Of a DNA stretch of 64,000 bases, positions 35,188 to 43,502 are shown in pieces (position 1 is the first letter of the stretch; every line of letters begins with the position of its first letter). The DNA lies in contig NZ_NKHK02000004.1 of NCBI RefSeq assembly GCF_002224245.2, positions 167,944 to 231,943 of the forward strand, written 5' to 3'. Under the pieces are notes generated by a model. That model was not told the origin of the DNA, did no database searches, and was given only the letters and a program-made list of their open reading frames with translations. Origin of the DNA: Moraxella sp. VT-16-12. Lineage in GTDB: Bacteria; Pseudomonadota; Gammaproteobacteria; Pseudomonadales; Moraxellaceae. Both the position numbers and the translations under genes were made by a program.

Positions 35188-35937
35188 ATGACGCTTGGTA
35201 TTGAGCTGATTGCCTTGTTGTTTTTTGTGGCATTGTGTGCTGGATTTATTGATGCGATGGCAGGTGGCGGTGGACTTTTGACCATACCTGCATTGCTTTT
35301 AACGGGCATGAATCCTGTGTCAGCACTTGCCACCAATAAACTGCAAGCCTGTTTGGGGTCATTTTCAGCCAGTCTGATGATGATAAAAAAAGGGCTAATC
35401 CACCCCAAAATGATGAAAATTGCCCTAATCATGGCGTTTGTCGGTTCAGCAGTTGGCACGGTATCGGTACAAATCTCGCCCCCAGAGCTTTTACAAAAGG
35501 CATTGCCCTTTGTGATTGGTTTGGTGGGGGTTTATACGTTATTTAGTCCCAACTTAGGCAAATTAGAAAGTACGCCACGCATGAGCCAAAAGATGTACCA
35601 GTACAGCATTGCTCCGCTGATTGGTATGTATGATGGCTATTTTGGTCCTGCAACGGGGACGTTTTTTAGTTTATCACAAGTGATGTTTCGTGGGCGTGAG
35701 TTTGTACAAGCGACAGCACGAGCAAAACTGCTTAACTTTGCAACCAACATCGCTTCACTGATTTTCTTTATTTTGGGTGGTCAGGTGGTGTGGGTGGTTG
35801 GTTTTGTGATGATGGCAGGGCAAATCATCGGAGCATATTTGGGCAGTCATATGGTGGTTAAAGGTGGCACAAAATTTATCCGACCTGTGATTGTATTTGT
35901 GTGTTTTGCGATGGTGATAAAATTGGTGTGGGGATAA
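35188..35937 (+). CDS. TSUP (TauE/SafE) family permease, YfcA-like
   Basis: A 249-aa, eight-helix permease of the sulfite/organosulfonate exporter family. Signatures are FIDAMAGGGGLLTIPALLL and ALATNKLQACLGSF in the first half, and YDGYFGPATGTFFSL with RAKLLNFATNIASL in the second. This internal duplication is the TSUP hallmark. Substrate unknown. The ATG at 35188 has GGGA eight bases upstream. The ATG at 35170 lies only a few bases from the likely transcription start of the TGGTAGAAT promoter (35149-35157), so the later start is preferred. Confidence 0.85.
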   Translation: MTLGIELIALLFFVALCAGFIDAMAGGGGLLTIPALLLTGMNPVSALATNKLQACLGSFSASLMMIKKGLIHPKMMKIALIMAFVGSAVGTVSVQISPPELLQKALPFVIGLVGVYTLFSPNLGKLESTPRMSQKMYQYSIAPLIGMYDGYFGPATGTFFSLSQVMFRGREFVQATARAKLLNFATNIASLIFFILGGQVVWVVGFVMMAGQIIGAYLGSHMVVKGGTKFIRPVIVFVCFAMVIKLVWG

Positions 35938-35966
35938 AATTTTTCATAAATAAAGACATTATCGGT

Positions 35967-35972
35967 TATAAT
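35967..35972 (+). promoter_or_regulatory. -10 box of coaBC
   Basis: A perfect TATAAT, 23 bp before the coaBC ATG. A consensus -35 is not seen, and the leader would be very short. Confidence 0.5.
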
Positions 35973-35995
35973 GCCTTTTATTTTTTAACAACACT

Positions 35996-37222
35996 ATGAA
36001 CAGCCCAAAAATCCTACTTGCCATCACAGGTGGTATCTCTGCTTATAAATCTGCCGTACTGGCTCGCCTTTTGATGAAACAAGGCTGTGTGGTGCGTGTC
36101 ATGATGACTGATGGTGCGTGTCAGTTTATCACGCCTTTAACCCTGCAAGCTCTAACAGGTCATGAAGTGCATACCGCCTTGCTTGATGAACACGCCGAAA
36201 AAGGCATGGGGCACATTGAGCTTGCCAAATGGGCGGACGTGGTAGTGATGGCTCCTTGTTCTGCCAATACGATTGCTAAACTGGCAAATGGCTTGGCGGA
36301 TAACTTGGTAACCACTGTCGCCCTTGCGACAACCGCACCCATTCTCATCGCACCTGCCATGAATCAAGCAATGTTTGCTCATGGCATTGTACAGGATAAT
36401 TTGAGCAAACTGCAACGTTTTGGCTACACAATATTAGCTCCTGACAGTGGCGAGCAGGCGTGTGGCGATGTGGGAGCTGGGCGTTTGCCTGAACCTGAAA
36501 ATTTATGCGAGCGGATTTTGGCTTTTTTAAGTCGCACAAACTCCCCCCAAATTTTACATCACAAAAAAGTCATCATCACCGCCGGAGCAACTGCCGAACC
36601 GATAGACCCTGTGCGATTTTTGTCCAATCATTCTACAGGTAAAATGGGTTTTGCCTTGGCTCGTGCTTGCCTAAATGCAGGAGCGGACGTAACCATTGTG
36701 GCAGGCAAGGGCGTCAATCTGCCCACACCAACAGGGGCAACACGCATCACAGTAGGGACAGCCGATGAGATGCTTGCTGTATGCACAAGTGTGATGATGG
36801 ATGATGCTGACACGATATTTATCGCAACTGCGGCGGTGGCGGATTATAAGGTGGCTCATGTCGCCCCCCACAAAATCAAAAAAACAAGCAATCAAGATGG
36901 TTTGACTTTGGAGTTGGTTAAAAACCCTGATATTTTAGCAACCATGAGTCAAACTTTTCCCAGTGCATTGATGGTGGGCTTTGCTGCTGAGACCACCGAT
37001 ACTGACAACTACGCCAAAGGCAAGCTCATCGCCAAAAACTTAGACATGATAGCGGTGAATGATGTGTCAGATAAAACCATTGGTTTTGGCAGTGATGACA
37101 ATGCCATGACGGTATTTTTTGCTGACAAATACGCCAAGGATAAACAAGTGCTTGCCAAAGCCAGTAAAGACACCATCGCCATTGAGCTTGTTGGTCATAT
37201 GGCAAAGTTGTTACAATCATAA
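35996..37222 (+). CDS. coaBC: bifunctional phosphopantothenoylcysteine decarboxylase/synthetase
   Basis: Two consecutive steps of coenzyme A synthesis. It is 408 aa. The N-terminal CoaC flavoprotein half has GGISAYKSAVLARLL, the catalytic histidine in MGHIELAKWADVVV, MAPCSANTIAKLANGLADNL and PAMNQAMF. The C-terminal CoaB half has ITAGATAEPIDPVRFLSNHS, FIATAAVADYKV, LVKNPDIL and MIAVNDVSDKTIGFGSDDN. dut, often next in other gammaproteobacteria, is absent here. Confidence 0.97.
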   Translation: MNSPKILLAITGGISAYKSAVLARLLMKQGCVVRVMMTDGACQFITPLTLQALTGHEVHTALLDEHAEKGMGHIELAKWADVVVMAPCSANTIAKLANGLADNLVTTVALATTAPILIAPAMNQAMFAHGIVQDNLSKLQRFGYTILAPDSGEQACGDVGAGRLPEPENLCERILAFLSRTNSPQILHHKKVIITAGATAEPIDPVRFLSNHSTGKMGFALARACLNAGADVTIVAGKGVNLPTPTGATRITVGTADEMLAVCTSVMMDDADTIFIATAAVADYKVAHVAPHKIKKTSNQDGLTLELVKNPDILATMSQTFPSALMVGFAAETTDTDNYAKGKLIAKNLDMIAVNDVSDKTIGFGSDDNAMTVFFADKYAKDKQVLAKASKDTIAIELVGHMAKLLQS

Positions 37223-37619
37223 AGCACTTGGCTTAAATTTGGTTGAGTAGCATCTAAACTGAGCTTGGGTTTTGTGGGTGTGGCAGTCAAAAGCACCCAC
37301 AGCCATCAAATTTTTGCTGATTATCATGTCTGCCCACAATCACCACGCCATCATCAGGTGTTAAATCATCATCTAATCATCTGTCATCAGTTCAATAACA
37401 GTCGTCTTTATGATTTGTTGTTTTTGATGATAAATAAAATATCAAAGGTGTTTTGTTGTCCGCAATTTGCCATAAAACCCATCATTATAAGGCGTGTATT
37501 GTGCCAACCAGATTGTTTGAGTGAAACGTTGTGTTAGGAAGTTTTTATTTGGCAAATTATCAAAAATAGTGTATTTTATAATACATTTGTTAATACATCT
37601 GTTCTCAAAAGGAGAAAAA
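37223..37619 (+). other. intergenic region between coaBC and fadD
   Basis: 397 bp with no convincing gene. An 8-bp perfect inverted repeat (TGTGGGTG at 37273-37280 with CACCCACA at 37294-37301) may be part of the coaBC terminator, though its T-rich run comes late. The fadD promoter is probably the TATAAT at 37577-37582, overlapping a GTATT/AATAC 5-bp dyad at 37571-37584 that could be an operator. Open frames here lack ribosome sites and families. Confidence 0.5.
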
Positions 37620-39323
37620 ATGACTGGCTTCATTGTTCCACAAGATAGACCTTGGCTAAAAACCTACCAAGAATATAGGCTTGACCCACACGTTACTATC
37701 CCTGATGGAGTAACATCATTATTAGACAGTTTTGAAGAAAATTTTAAAAAACATGGCGACAAAATCGCCTTTACCAGCATGGATAAATCCATCACTTATC
37801 GTGAGCTTGATATGTACAGCCGTCAGATTGCTGCTTATTTGCAATCCATCGGACTGGTCAAGGGCGACAAAGTGGCGGTGATGATGCCAAATGTGTTGCA
37901 ATACCCCATTGCCATGATGGGTATCGTGCGGGCAGGCATGGTGTTGGTGAATGTCAATCCGCTTTATACCGCTCATGAGCTAGAACATCAGCTTAACGAC
38001 AGTGAAGCTAAGGCATTGTTTATTATAGAAAATTTTGCCAATACTTTTGAAAAGGTACAAAACAAAGGTCAAGTCAAACACATCATCGTCGCCAGTATCG
38101 GTGAGATGATGGGGCTTAAAGGGTGGTTAGTCAATTTTGTGGTGCGTCATGTCAAAAAAATGGTACCAACGTGGAATATTCCCAATCACATCACCTTTAA
38201 GGACGCTTTAAATGCTGTGCCTGTGAGCAGTTATGTTCGCCCTAATGTGAGTCTTGATGATGTGGCAGTGCTGCAATACACAGGCGGTACGACAGGCGTG
38301 GCAAAAGGCGCAATGCTCACCCATAAAAATCTGATTGTGAATGTGGAGCAGTGCATGACCTTTGTGCATCAGGTGTTCCCACCCCAAGAAGATTTGACGG
38401 GCAAATACATTGCTACCGCCTTGCCGTTGTATCATATTTTTTCTTTTACGGTGTCCATGCTTGGCTTAAAAATGGGATTTAGTTTATTGCTCATTGTCAA
38501 TGCCAAAGACTTTAATGCCTTGACCAAAGATTTTAATAAATATCGTCCTGTCTTTTTCCCTGCAGTCAATACTCTGTTTAATGTCTTGACCAATCATGAA
38601 GGCTTTAAGGCACTTGACCACACCAACTTGCGACTGTCATTAGGTGGGGGTATGTCGGTATTGCCTAGCACGGCAAAGGCTTGGGAAGAGCTGACGGGCA
38701 ACTACATTATAGAAGGTTATGGTCTATCCGAGACATCACCTGTGGCAACCTTAAATCCCCCCGGAAGCTATACTGGTAAAATTGGCATACCGTTTCCTGA
38801 TACAGACGTGATTTTGATAGACGATGATGGCAAACCAGTGGCATTAGGCGAAGCAGGCGAGATTGCCATCAAAGGTCCGCAGGTCATGAAAGGCTACTGG
38901 AAAAGAGATGATGAAACCGCCAAGACCATGACGGCTGACGGTTATTTTAAGACGGGCGATATTGGTGTGATGGATGAAAAAGGTTTTGTCAAAATCGTGG
39001 ACAGAAAAAAAGACATGGTCTTGGTGTCAGGCTTTAACGTTTACCCCAATGAAGTAGAAGAAGTCATTACCGCCCACCCCAAGGTGCTAGAATGTGGCGT
39101 GATTGGTGTGCCTGATGAGCACAGTGGCGAGCTGGTCAAGGCGTTTATTGTTAAAAAAGATGACAGCCTGACCGAACAAGAGATTAAGGCGTGGGCAAAA
39201 GAAAACCTGACAGGCTATAAACGTCCTAAGTACATAGAGTTTATCGGTGAGCTACCTAAGTCTAACGTGGGCAAGATTTTGCGTAAGGATTTAAGAGAGC
39301 TTGAAAGTAATAAAAAAGCATAA
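37620..39323 (+). CDS. fadD: long-chain fatty acid-CoA ligase
   Basis: Activates fatty acids to acyl-CoA with ATP at the inner membrane, the entry step to beta-oxidation. It is 567 aa from the ATG at 37620, set by AAGGAG at 37609-37614. The frame to 37521 is upstream noise. The AMP-binding motif YTGGTTGVAKGAM starts near residue 220. EGYGLSETSPVATLNP, KTGDIGVMDEKGF and the C-terminal GKILRKDLREL with the catalytic lysine are present. Single gene with a strong terminator. Confidence 0.95.
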   Translation: MTGFIVPQDRPWLKTYQEYRLDPHVTIPDGVTSLLDSFEENFKKHGDKIAFTSMDKSITYRELDMYSRQIAAYLQSIGLVKGDKVAVMMPNVLQYPIAMMGIVRAGMVLVNVNPLYTAHELEHQLNDSEAKALFIIENFANTFEKVQNKGQVKHIIVASIGEMMGLKGWLVNFVVRHVKKMVPTWNIPNHITFKDALNAVPVSSYVRPNVSLDDVAVLQYTGGTTGVAKGAMLTHKNLIVNVEQCMTFVHQVFPPQEDLTGKYIATALPLYHIFSFTVSMLGLKMGFSLLLIVNAKDFNALTKDFNKYRPVFFPAVNTLFNVLTNHEGFKALDHTNLRLSLGGGMSVLPSTAKAWEELTGNYIIEGYGLSETSPVATLNPPGSYTGKIGIPFPDTDVILIDDDGKPVALGEAGEIAIKGPQVMKGYWKRDDETAKTMTADGYFKTGDIGVMDEKGFVKIVDRKKDMVLVSGFNVYPNEVEEVITAHPKVLECGVIGVPDEHSGELVKAFIVKKDDSLTEQEIKAWAKENLTGYKRPKYIEFIGELPKSNVGKILRKDLRELESNKKA

Positions 39324-39330
39324 GATTGTC

Positions 39331-39359
39331 AAAACCGCTTGGATTGTCAAGCGGTTTTT
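39331..39359. terminator. bidirectional terminator after fadD
   Basis: An 11-bp perfect stem (AAAACCGCTTG with CAAGCGGTTTT), a 6-nt loop and a T tail. It lies between convergent fadD and the GTPase genes. Confidence 0.85.
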
Positions 39360-39368
39360 AATGGTTTG

Positions 39369-40085
39369 TTAGCGTTTGATGTACCGCCGATTTTCTGGTA
39401 GATTCTTGATAATGAATTTAAACAATTTATCTATATTATAGCCATGCTCAGCACTATAATAAACAGGTTTTGGAATGGTCATGTCTGTGGCTTCTTTGAT
39501 GCGTGCTTTGGTGGAGCGTGCTTTTTCTTTTAAAAATTCCAACAGTCTTGGCGTTGGCTCACCTTTTTCATAATCCCAATGCCGACCACTCATTGCCATG
39601 TCTGCTTGATTAATGGCAACAAGCACACGGTCTGCCTCAATGTTTGGCAAGACAATATTGGTTAAAAGCTGATATGTTGTCCCCAAATCACGACTGCCAC
39701 CATCTAAAATCACGATTGCTAAATCCACAAAAAAATACTCTTCATCTGCGACATGACACGTTTTTTTAAGTAAATTTATCAGATTTTTGGCATGGCGTTC
39801 ATCTGCTTCTTTGCCATCGCCAAAACCTGCACTATCATGCAGACGAAACACATTATTGACACGGTATTCACTGACAAACTGCGTTTCAGGTTCGTATCCT
39901 GTACCTACTTTTGCCACATTTGAGCCAAATAAGGCGTTTAAAGTGGAGCTTTTCCCTACCCCAGTCGCCCCCACAAGAGCAACATCTAAGGGTCTAAGCA
40001 GTCCATTCTTATTTATTGCATTTTCCAAACGCAATGCACGTGCTTGTTGTAAGATATCATAGACTTCATCAAACATGATTATCAT
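39369..40085 (-). CDS. YfjP-like GTPase, short paralogue of the neighbouring gene
   Basis: A 238-aa P-loop GTPase of the HSR1/YfjP-like group. G1 is GATGVGKS (39-46). VGTGYEPET follows as switch I, and DSAGFGDGKEADERHAK begins at Asp84 (G3). DGGSRDLGTTYQL and a G4-like NQAD (159-162) follow, where the paralogue has NKAD. Motif order and sequence are nearly the same as in the upstream gene, so the pair arose by duplication. It lacks the C-terminal glycine-rich tail. Its start overlaps the upstream stop by 4 nt (ATGA), so the two are coupled. Function unknown. Confidence 0.8.
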   Translation of the reverse strand: MIIMFDEVYDILQQARALRLENAINKNGLLRPLDVALVGATGVGKSSTLNALFGSNVAKVGTGYEPETQFVSEYRVNNVFRLHDSAGFGDGKEADERHAKNLINLLKKTCHVADEEYFFVDLAIVILDGGSRDLGTTYQLLTNIVLPNIEADRVLVAINQADMAMSGRHWDYEKGEPTPRLLEFLKEKARSTKARIKEATDMTIPKPVYYSAEHGYNIDKLFKFIIKNLPENRRYIKR

Positions 40086-41080
40086 CCAAAGAAAGATTTA
40101 AAGAAACCACCTGCTGCACCTATTACACCACCAATCACGGAGCCAACCGCTTTACCAACGCTACCAAACACACTACCGATTTTGCCACCAATATCTGCTC
40201 CACTGCTGATACCATCGCTGACGTTATCCACAAAAGATTGAAAGAATGATTTGTTGATTTCTTGTTGATAATTTTCTAAATTATCGCTTTTCTCCCACAT
40301 TTTGGCATCTTCGTTGATTTGACTTGCCACAACAATGCGTTTTTCTTTTTTGGTATGACGCAGGATGAAGGCAAGTAGTTTAGATAAATTATAAGGCTGT
40401 TCTTGTTTATGAGTCTCGTCATCAGTAAAGCCTGCTGAATAATAAATCACATCCACATTAACACCTGTGGCTTCTTTGATACGTGCTTTGGTGGAATTAA
40501 CTTTACCATCTAAAAATTCTATGAGTTTGGGCATTGGCTCACTTTTTTCATAATCCCAATGTCGCCCACTCATGGCATTATCTGCTTTGTTGATTGCTAC
40601 CAAAAGTCGACTTTTATCCTTGCCAAGATTGGGGATGATCACGTTATTAATCAGCTCATACGACGTGCCCAAATCACGACTGCCACCGTCCAAAATCACC
40701 AGTACCATATCAATCAGCAAATCACCATTGCTGTCTTTTTCAGCTAATTTTTTGATGATGGCTTTGGCATGACGTTCATCTGCTTCTTTGCCATCACCAA
40801 GTCCGGGCGAATCCCATAAAATTACATTGCCAAGCTCATAATTTTTAATATCCATCGTTTCAGGGTCAGAGCCTGTGCCGACTTTGGCTTTTTCCATGCC
40901 AAAAAGCGCATTTATGGTGGAGGATTTGCCCACACCTGTGCCACCTGCAATCATTAGGTTGATTTTGGTGTTTTTTAAGCGATTGATGTTTTGGAAAAAT
41001 TTGGTTTTATCAGTATCACTGATGGTTGGGTCATTTTGGATGGTATCAATAACGGTTTGAAATTCTTTGTCAAAACTCAT
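40082..41080 (-). CDS. YfjP-like GTPase with a C-terminal glycine zipper
   Basis: A 332-aa P-loop GTPase. G1 is GGTGVGKS (46-53). DSPGLGDGKEADERHAK begins at Asp90 (G3). DGGSRDLGTSYELI and G4 NKAD (164-167) follow, then SGRHWDYEK, a block shared with the downstream paralogue. Residues about 293-332 are a run of Gly at fixed spacing (GGKIGSVFGSVGKAVGSVIG and beyond), a glycine zipper that could insert in or remodel membranes. It is first of a two-gene leftward operon facing an XRE regulator. No family function is known; membrane action is inference. Confidence 0.8.
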   Translation of the reverse strand: MSFDKEFQTVIDTIQNDPTISDTDKTKFFQNINRLKNTKINLMIAGGTGVGKSSTINALFGMEKAKVGTGSDPETMDIKNYELGNVILWDSPGLGDGKEADERHAKAIIKKLAEKDSNGDLLIDMVLVILDGGSRDLGTSYELINNVIIPNLGKDKSRLLVAINKADNAMSGRHWDYEKSEPMPKLIEFLDGKVNSTKARIKEATGVNVDVIYYSAGFTDDETHKQEQPYNLSKLLAFILRHTKKEKRIVVASQINEDAKMWEKSDNLENYQQEINKSFFQSFVDNVSDGISSGADIGGKIGSVFGSVGKAVGSVIGGVIGAAGGFFKSFFG

Positions 41081-41104
41081 GGTTTTTCCTTATAAAATAA
41101 AAAA

Positions 41105-41202
41105 GGTTGCATATTTGTGTTGATATATTTACAATTATAGTTAAATTTTATCCAAATAACCAGCAACCATTTGTTGAAAAACTCTACTAAAAGTTGATAT
41201 AT
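41105..41202. promoter_or_regulatory. divergent control region of the GTPase/XRE cluster
   Basis: Between divergent genes. A minus-strand TATAAT lies at 41134-41139. The 10-bp direct repeat GTTGATATAT occurs at 41119-41128 and 41193-41202, the second overlapping the XRE start codon. A 6-bp inverted pair, GGTTGC at 41105-41110 and GCAACC at 41163-41168, is also present. This is the expected place for autoregulatory binding by the XRE protein. Confidence 0.5.
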
Positions 41203-41578
41203 GAAAATCCAAGACAAAATCCGAGTCATTCGCACTCAAAAAAAACTTTCCCAAGACAGTATGGCAGAATCCCTTGGTATATCATTACAGGCTTATTCAA
41301 AAATAGAGTTGGGCAAAACCAAATTAAATGTAGATCGTGCCAAGCAGATTGCTCAGATTTTAGATATTGATATAGTGGAACTGATATCTGATGATGGTAA
41401 TGGTATGTTTTGGTTACCAAGGGAAAGCTATATCAATAAGCTTGCCCAAGAAAATGAAAAGTTGAAATTAAGCCTTGCCTTCAAAGATGAAATCATCAAA
41501 CAGTTGCAAAAAGAAAATGCTCTATTAAAAGACGTACTTGATTTATTTAAAAACAATAAAACCAAACATGTGGCATGA
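41201..41578 (+). CDS. XRE family transcriptional regulator with coiled-coil tail
   Basis: A 125-aa protein. Residues 5-60 form a Cro/C1-type helix-turn-helix (IRVIRTQKKLSQDSMAESLG, then YSKIELGKTKLNVDRAKQIA). Residues 75-120 are a coiled coil (LAQENEKLKLSLAFKDEIIK onward) suited to dimerisation. It is divergent from the two GTPase genes and probably controls them. The promoter region is AT-rich, and the start codon lies within a repeated 10-mer, which suggests autorepression. Confidence 0.85.
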   Translation: MKIQDKIRVIRTQKKLSQDSMAESLGISLQAYSKIELGKTKLNVDRAKQIAQILDIDIVELISDDGNGMFWLPRESYINKLAQENEKLKLSLAFKDEIIKQLQKENALLKDVLDLFKNNKTKHVA

Positions 41579-41594
41579 GATGTGCCTTTAAATG

Positions 41595-41603
41595 TGCTAC
41601 AAT
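41595..41603 (+). promoter_or_regulatory. extended -10 promoter of the DUF3298 gene
   Basis: TGCTACAAT, extended -10 type, 31 bp upstream of the ATG; no -35 is evident. Confidence 0.45.
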
Positions 41604-41634
41604 AAAATAATATTAAGCGGTTTTAGGAGTTTTT

Positions 41635-42510
41635 ATGAATGCGGTTTTTAAATCTTTGGCAGTATTATCGCTTGCTACAATGACCAGTATTGTTCATGCT
41701 GACATACAATTCAACAAAAGCGAATATCGTTATCAGACACCCAAACATATTGAAAAGCTGTGTCAAGCGGTCATCAAAGAACGTATTGCCTATTATACCC
41801 AAGAAGGCTGGGATTTAGATGAGCTAGATACTGACCCAAAAACCGCTTGTATTGATGTGAGTATTGAGCTGTCAAAAACAGGCGTGTCATGGATAGATGA
41901 GAGATTAAACGAACAAAGCTCCCTGCCAAGTTTTCAAGAAGACCTTTCTGACATCATCAGTGATTTAGAAGAAAGATTTGCTAACCCAAAAGATGCTCAC
42001 TTTGGTGCGTACGAAAACATAGATGAATTAAGCCACATCAGCACATCAGCAGTTACCGCTCAGTTTGCTCGTGATTTTTATGGATACAGTTTTGGTGCTC
42101 ATGGGCATTATGGCAAAAGCCTATATGTGTTTGATTTGCAAGATAAAAAACAGCTTAGCTTAGATGATGTCATCACCACGCCTGCCAAAAAATCAACGCT
42201 GACCCAAATTGCCAAACGCCATTTTATTGAGTATCTTAAATCAGATGTTGATAAAGCACCTGCCATGACGGACGAAGAAGTGCGTGAGCATTTGCAGTCT
42301 TGGGAGTTTTATCTAAATGATAACTTTGTATTTACTCCTGATGGCATGACCTTTTGGTATTCGCCTTATCAGATTGGTCCTTATGTGATGGGTTATGTGG
42401 TGATTGACATACCAAAATCTAAGCTTAAAGGTGTCATTAAGGATAAATATTTAAACCAAACTTTCACCCACTTTGATGACTCGTCATTTGATGATGGGGA
42501 AGACAATTAG
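41635..42510 (+). CDS. exported DUF3298 (RsiV-like) protein
   Basis: A 291-aa periplasmic protein with signal peptide MNAVFKSLAVLSLATMTSIV, cleaved near HADI. The C-terminal half is a DUF3298 domain: QLSLDDVITTPAKKSTL, FYLNDNFVFTPDGMTFWYSP and YQIGPYVMGYVVIDIP, the beta-rich fold seen in RsiV-type proteins. AGGAG is placed at a good distance. An acidic tail (DDSSFDDGEDN) ends it. In other bacteria relatives bind lysozyme or similar ligands; here the role is unknown. Confidence 0.78.
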   Translation: MNAVFKSLAVLSLATMTSIVHADIQFNKSEYRYQTPKHIEKLCQAVIKERIAYYTQEGWDLDELDTDPKTACIDVSIELSKTGVSWIDERLNEQSSLPSFQEDLSDIISDLEERFANPKDAHFGAYENIDELSHISTSAVTAQFARDFYGYSFGAHGHYGKSLYVFDLQDKKQLSLDDVITTPAKKSTLTQIAKRHFIEYLKSDVDKAPAMTDEEVREHLQSWEFYLNDNFVFTPDGMTFWYSPYQIGPYVMGYVVIDIPKSKLKGVIKDKYLNQTFTHFDDSSFDDGEDN

Positions 42511-42515
42511 GCTTT

Positions 42516-42538
42516 GGCGTGTTTTGACACGCCTTTTT
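42516..42538 (+). terminator. terminator after the DUF3298 gene
   Basis: A 7-bp stem (GGCGTGT with ACACGCC), a 4-nt loop and five T; it touches the cysM stop codon from the other side. Confidence 0.8.
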
Positions 42539-43439
42539 ATACGCCAAACAATCCTGTGGATAAATATCTATCACCCCTATCACACACAATAAAGACAATC
42601 TGTGCCTTAGGGTCGCTTTGTTTGATGGTTTTGGCGATTTGATAAGAAGCAAAACCTGCCCCACCACTAGACACCCCACAAAAAATCCCTTCATGTTTGG
42701 CAAGCTGACGCATGTAGTTTTCAGCATCACGTTGGTCTATGTCCATAATGACATCTACCCATGTTTTATCAAAAATCTTGGGCAGGTAGTCAGGTGTCCA
42801 TCTGCGAATGCCTGCGATGGCTGAGCCGTTTGATGGTTGCAGACCGATGATTTGAATGTTGGGGTTTTGTTCTTTTAAAAATCTTGACACGCCCATAATC
42901 GTCCCTGTCGTCCCCATACTGCTGACAAAATGGGTGATTTTCCCATTGGTTTGTTGCCAAATTTCAGGGGCAGTGGTTTTGTAGTGGGCTTGCCAGTTGT
43001 CATCGTTATTAAATTGGTCAAGCACCACACCATCGCCATTTGCTTGCATTTGCAAAGCCAAATCACGAGCGGTTTCCATATTTTCCACTTCTATCAATGT
43101 TGCCCCATAAGCACGCATGGCGTCTTTACGCTCTTGGGTGGAGTTGGCAGGCATGATGAGTGTCATCTGATAGCCCATCATCGCGGACACCATCGCAAGA
43201 GCGATGCCTGTATTGCCACTGGTGGCTTCTATCAGCGTATCACCTTGTTTAATCAGCCCTCTTTTTTGAGCCTGCTTTATCATGTTAAAGGCAGGGCGGT
43301 CTTTGACTGAGCCTGCTGGGTTGTTGCCTTCTAATTTGGCAAAAATATCTGCATTGACATCATCAGCTAGGCGAGTCAGTTTGACAAGGGGGGTATTGCC
43401 CACAGTATCAGCCAAGGTGCTGACAGAAAAATCATTCAT
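42537..43439 (-). CDS. cysM: cysteine synthase B
   Basis: PLP enzyme making cysteine (or S-sulfocysteine) from O-acetylserine and sulfide or thiosulfate. It is 300 aa. The PLP lysine is in GNNPAGSVKDRPA. EATSGNTGIALAMVSA binds substrate and VSSMGTTGTIMGVSRFL the phosphate. GIRRWTPDYLPKIFD is the CysM-type signature separating it from CysK. AGGA lies before the ATG at 43439; the longer frame to 43487 overlaps the divergent gene. A TATAAT on the minus strand at 43471-43476 is its probable -10. Confidence 0.94.
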   Translation of the reverse strand: MNDFSVSTLADTVGNTPLVKLTRLADDVNADIFAKLEGNNPAGSVKDRPAFNMIKQAQKRGLIKQGDTLIEATSGNTGIALAMVSAMMGYQMTLIMPANSTQERKDAMRAYGATLIEVENMETARDLALQMQANGDGVVLDQFNNDDNWQAHYKTTAPEIWQQTNGKITHFVSSMGTTGTIMGVSRFLKEQNPNIQIIGLQPSNGSAIAGIRRWTPDYLPKIFDKTWVDVIMDIDQRDAENYMRQLAKHEGIFCGVSSGGAGFASYQIAKTIKQSDPKAQIVFIVCDRGDRYLSTGLFGV

Positions 43440-43502
43440 AAAAATCCTAATCTTATAAAAAAATGCTATTATTATAACACAATGCAACAGGTGAGTTTTG
43501 TG

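Noticed and set aside
37265..37537. 90-codon frame between coaBC and fadD
   Set aside because: No ribosome site; rich in His, Ser and Cys in a random-looking way; overlaps an inverted repeat.
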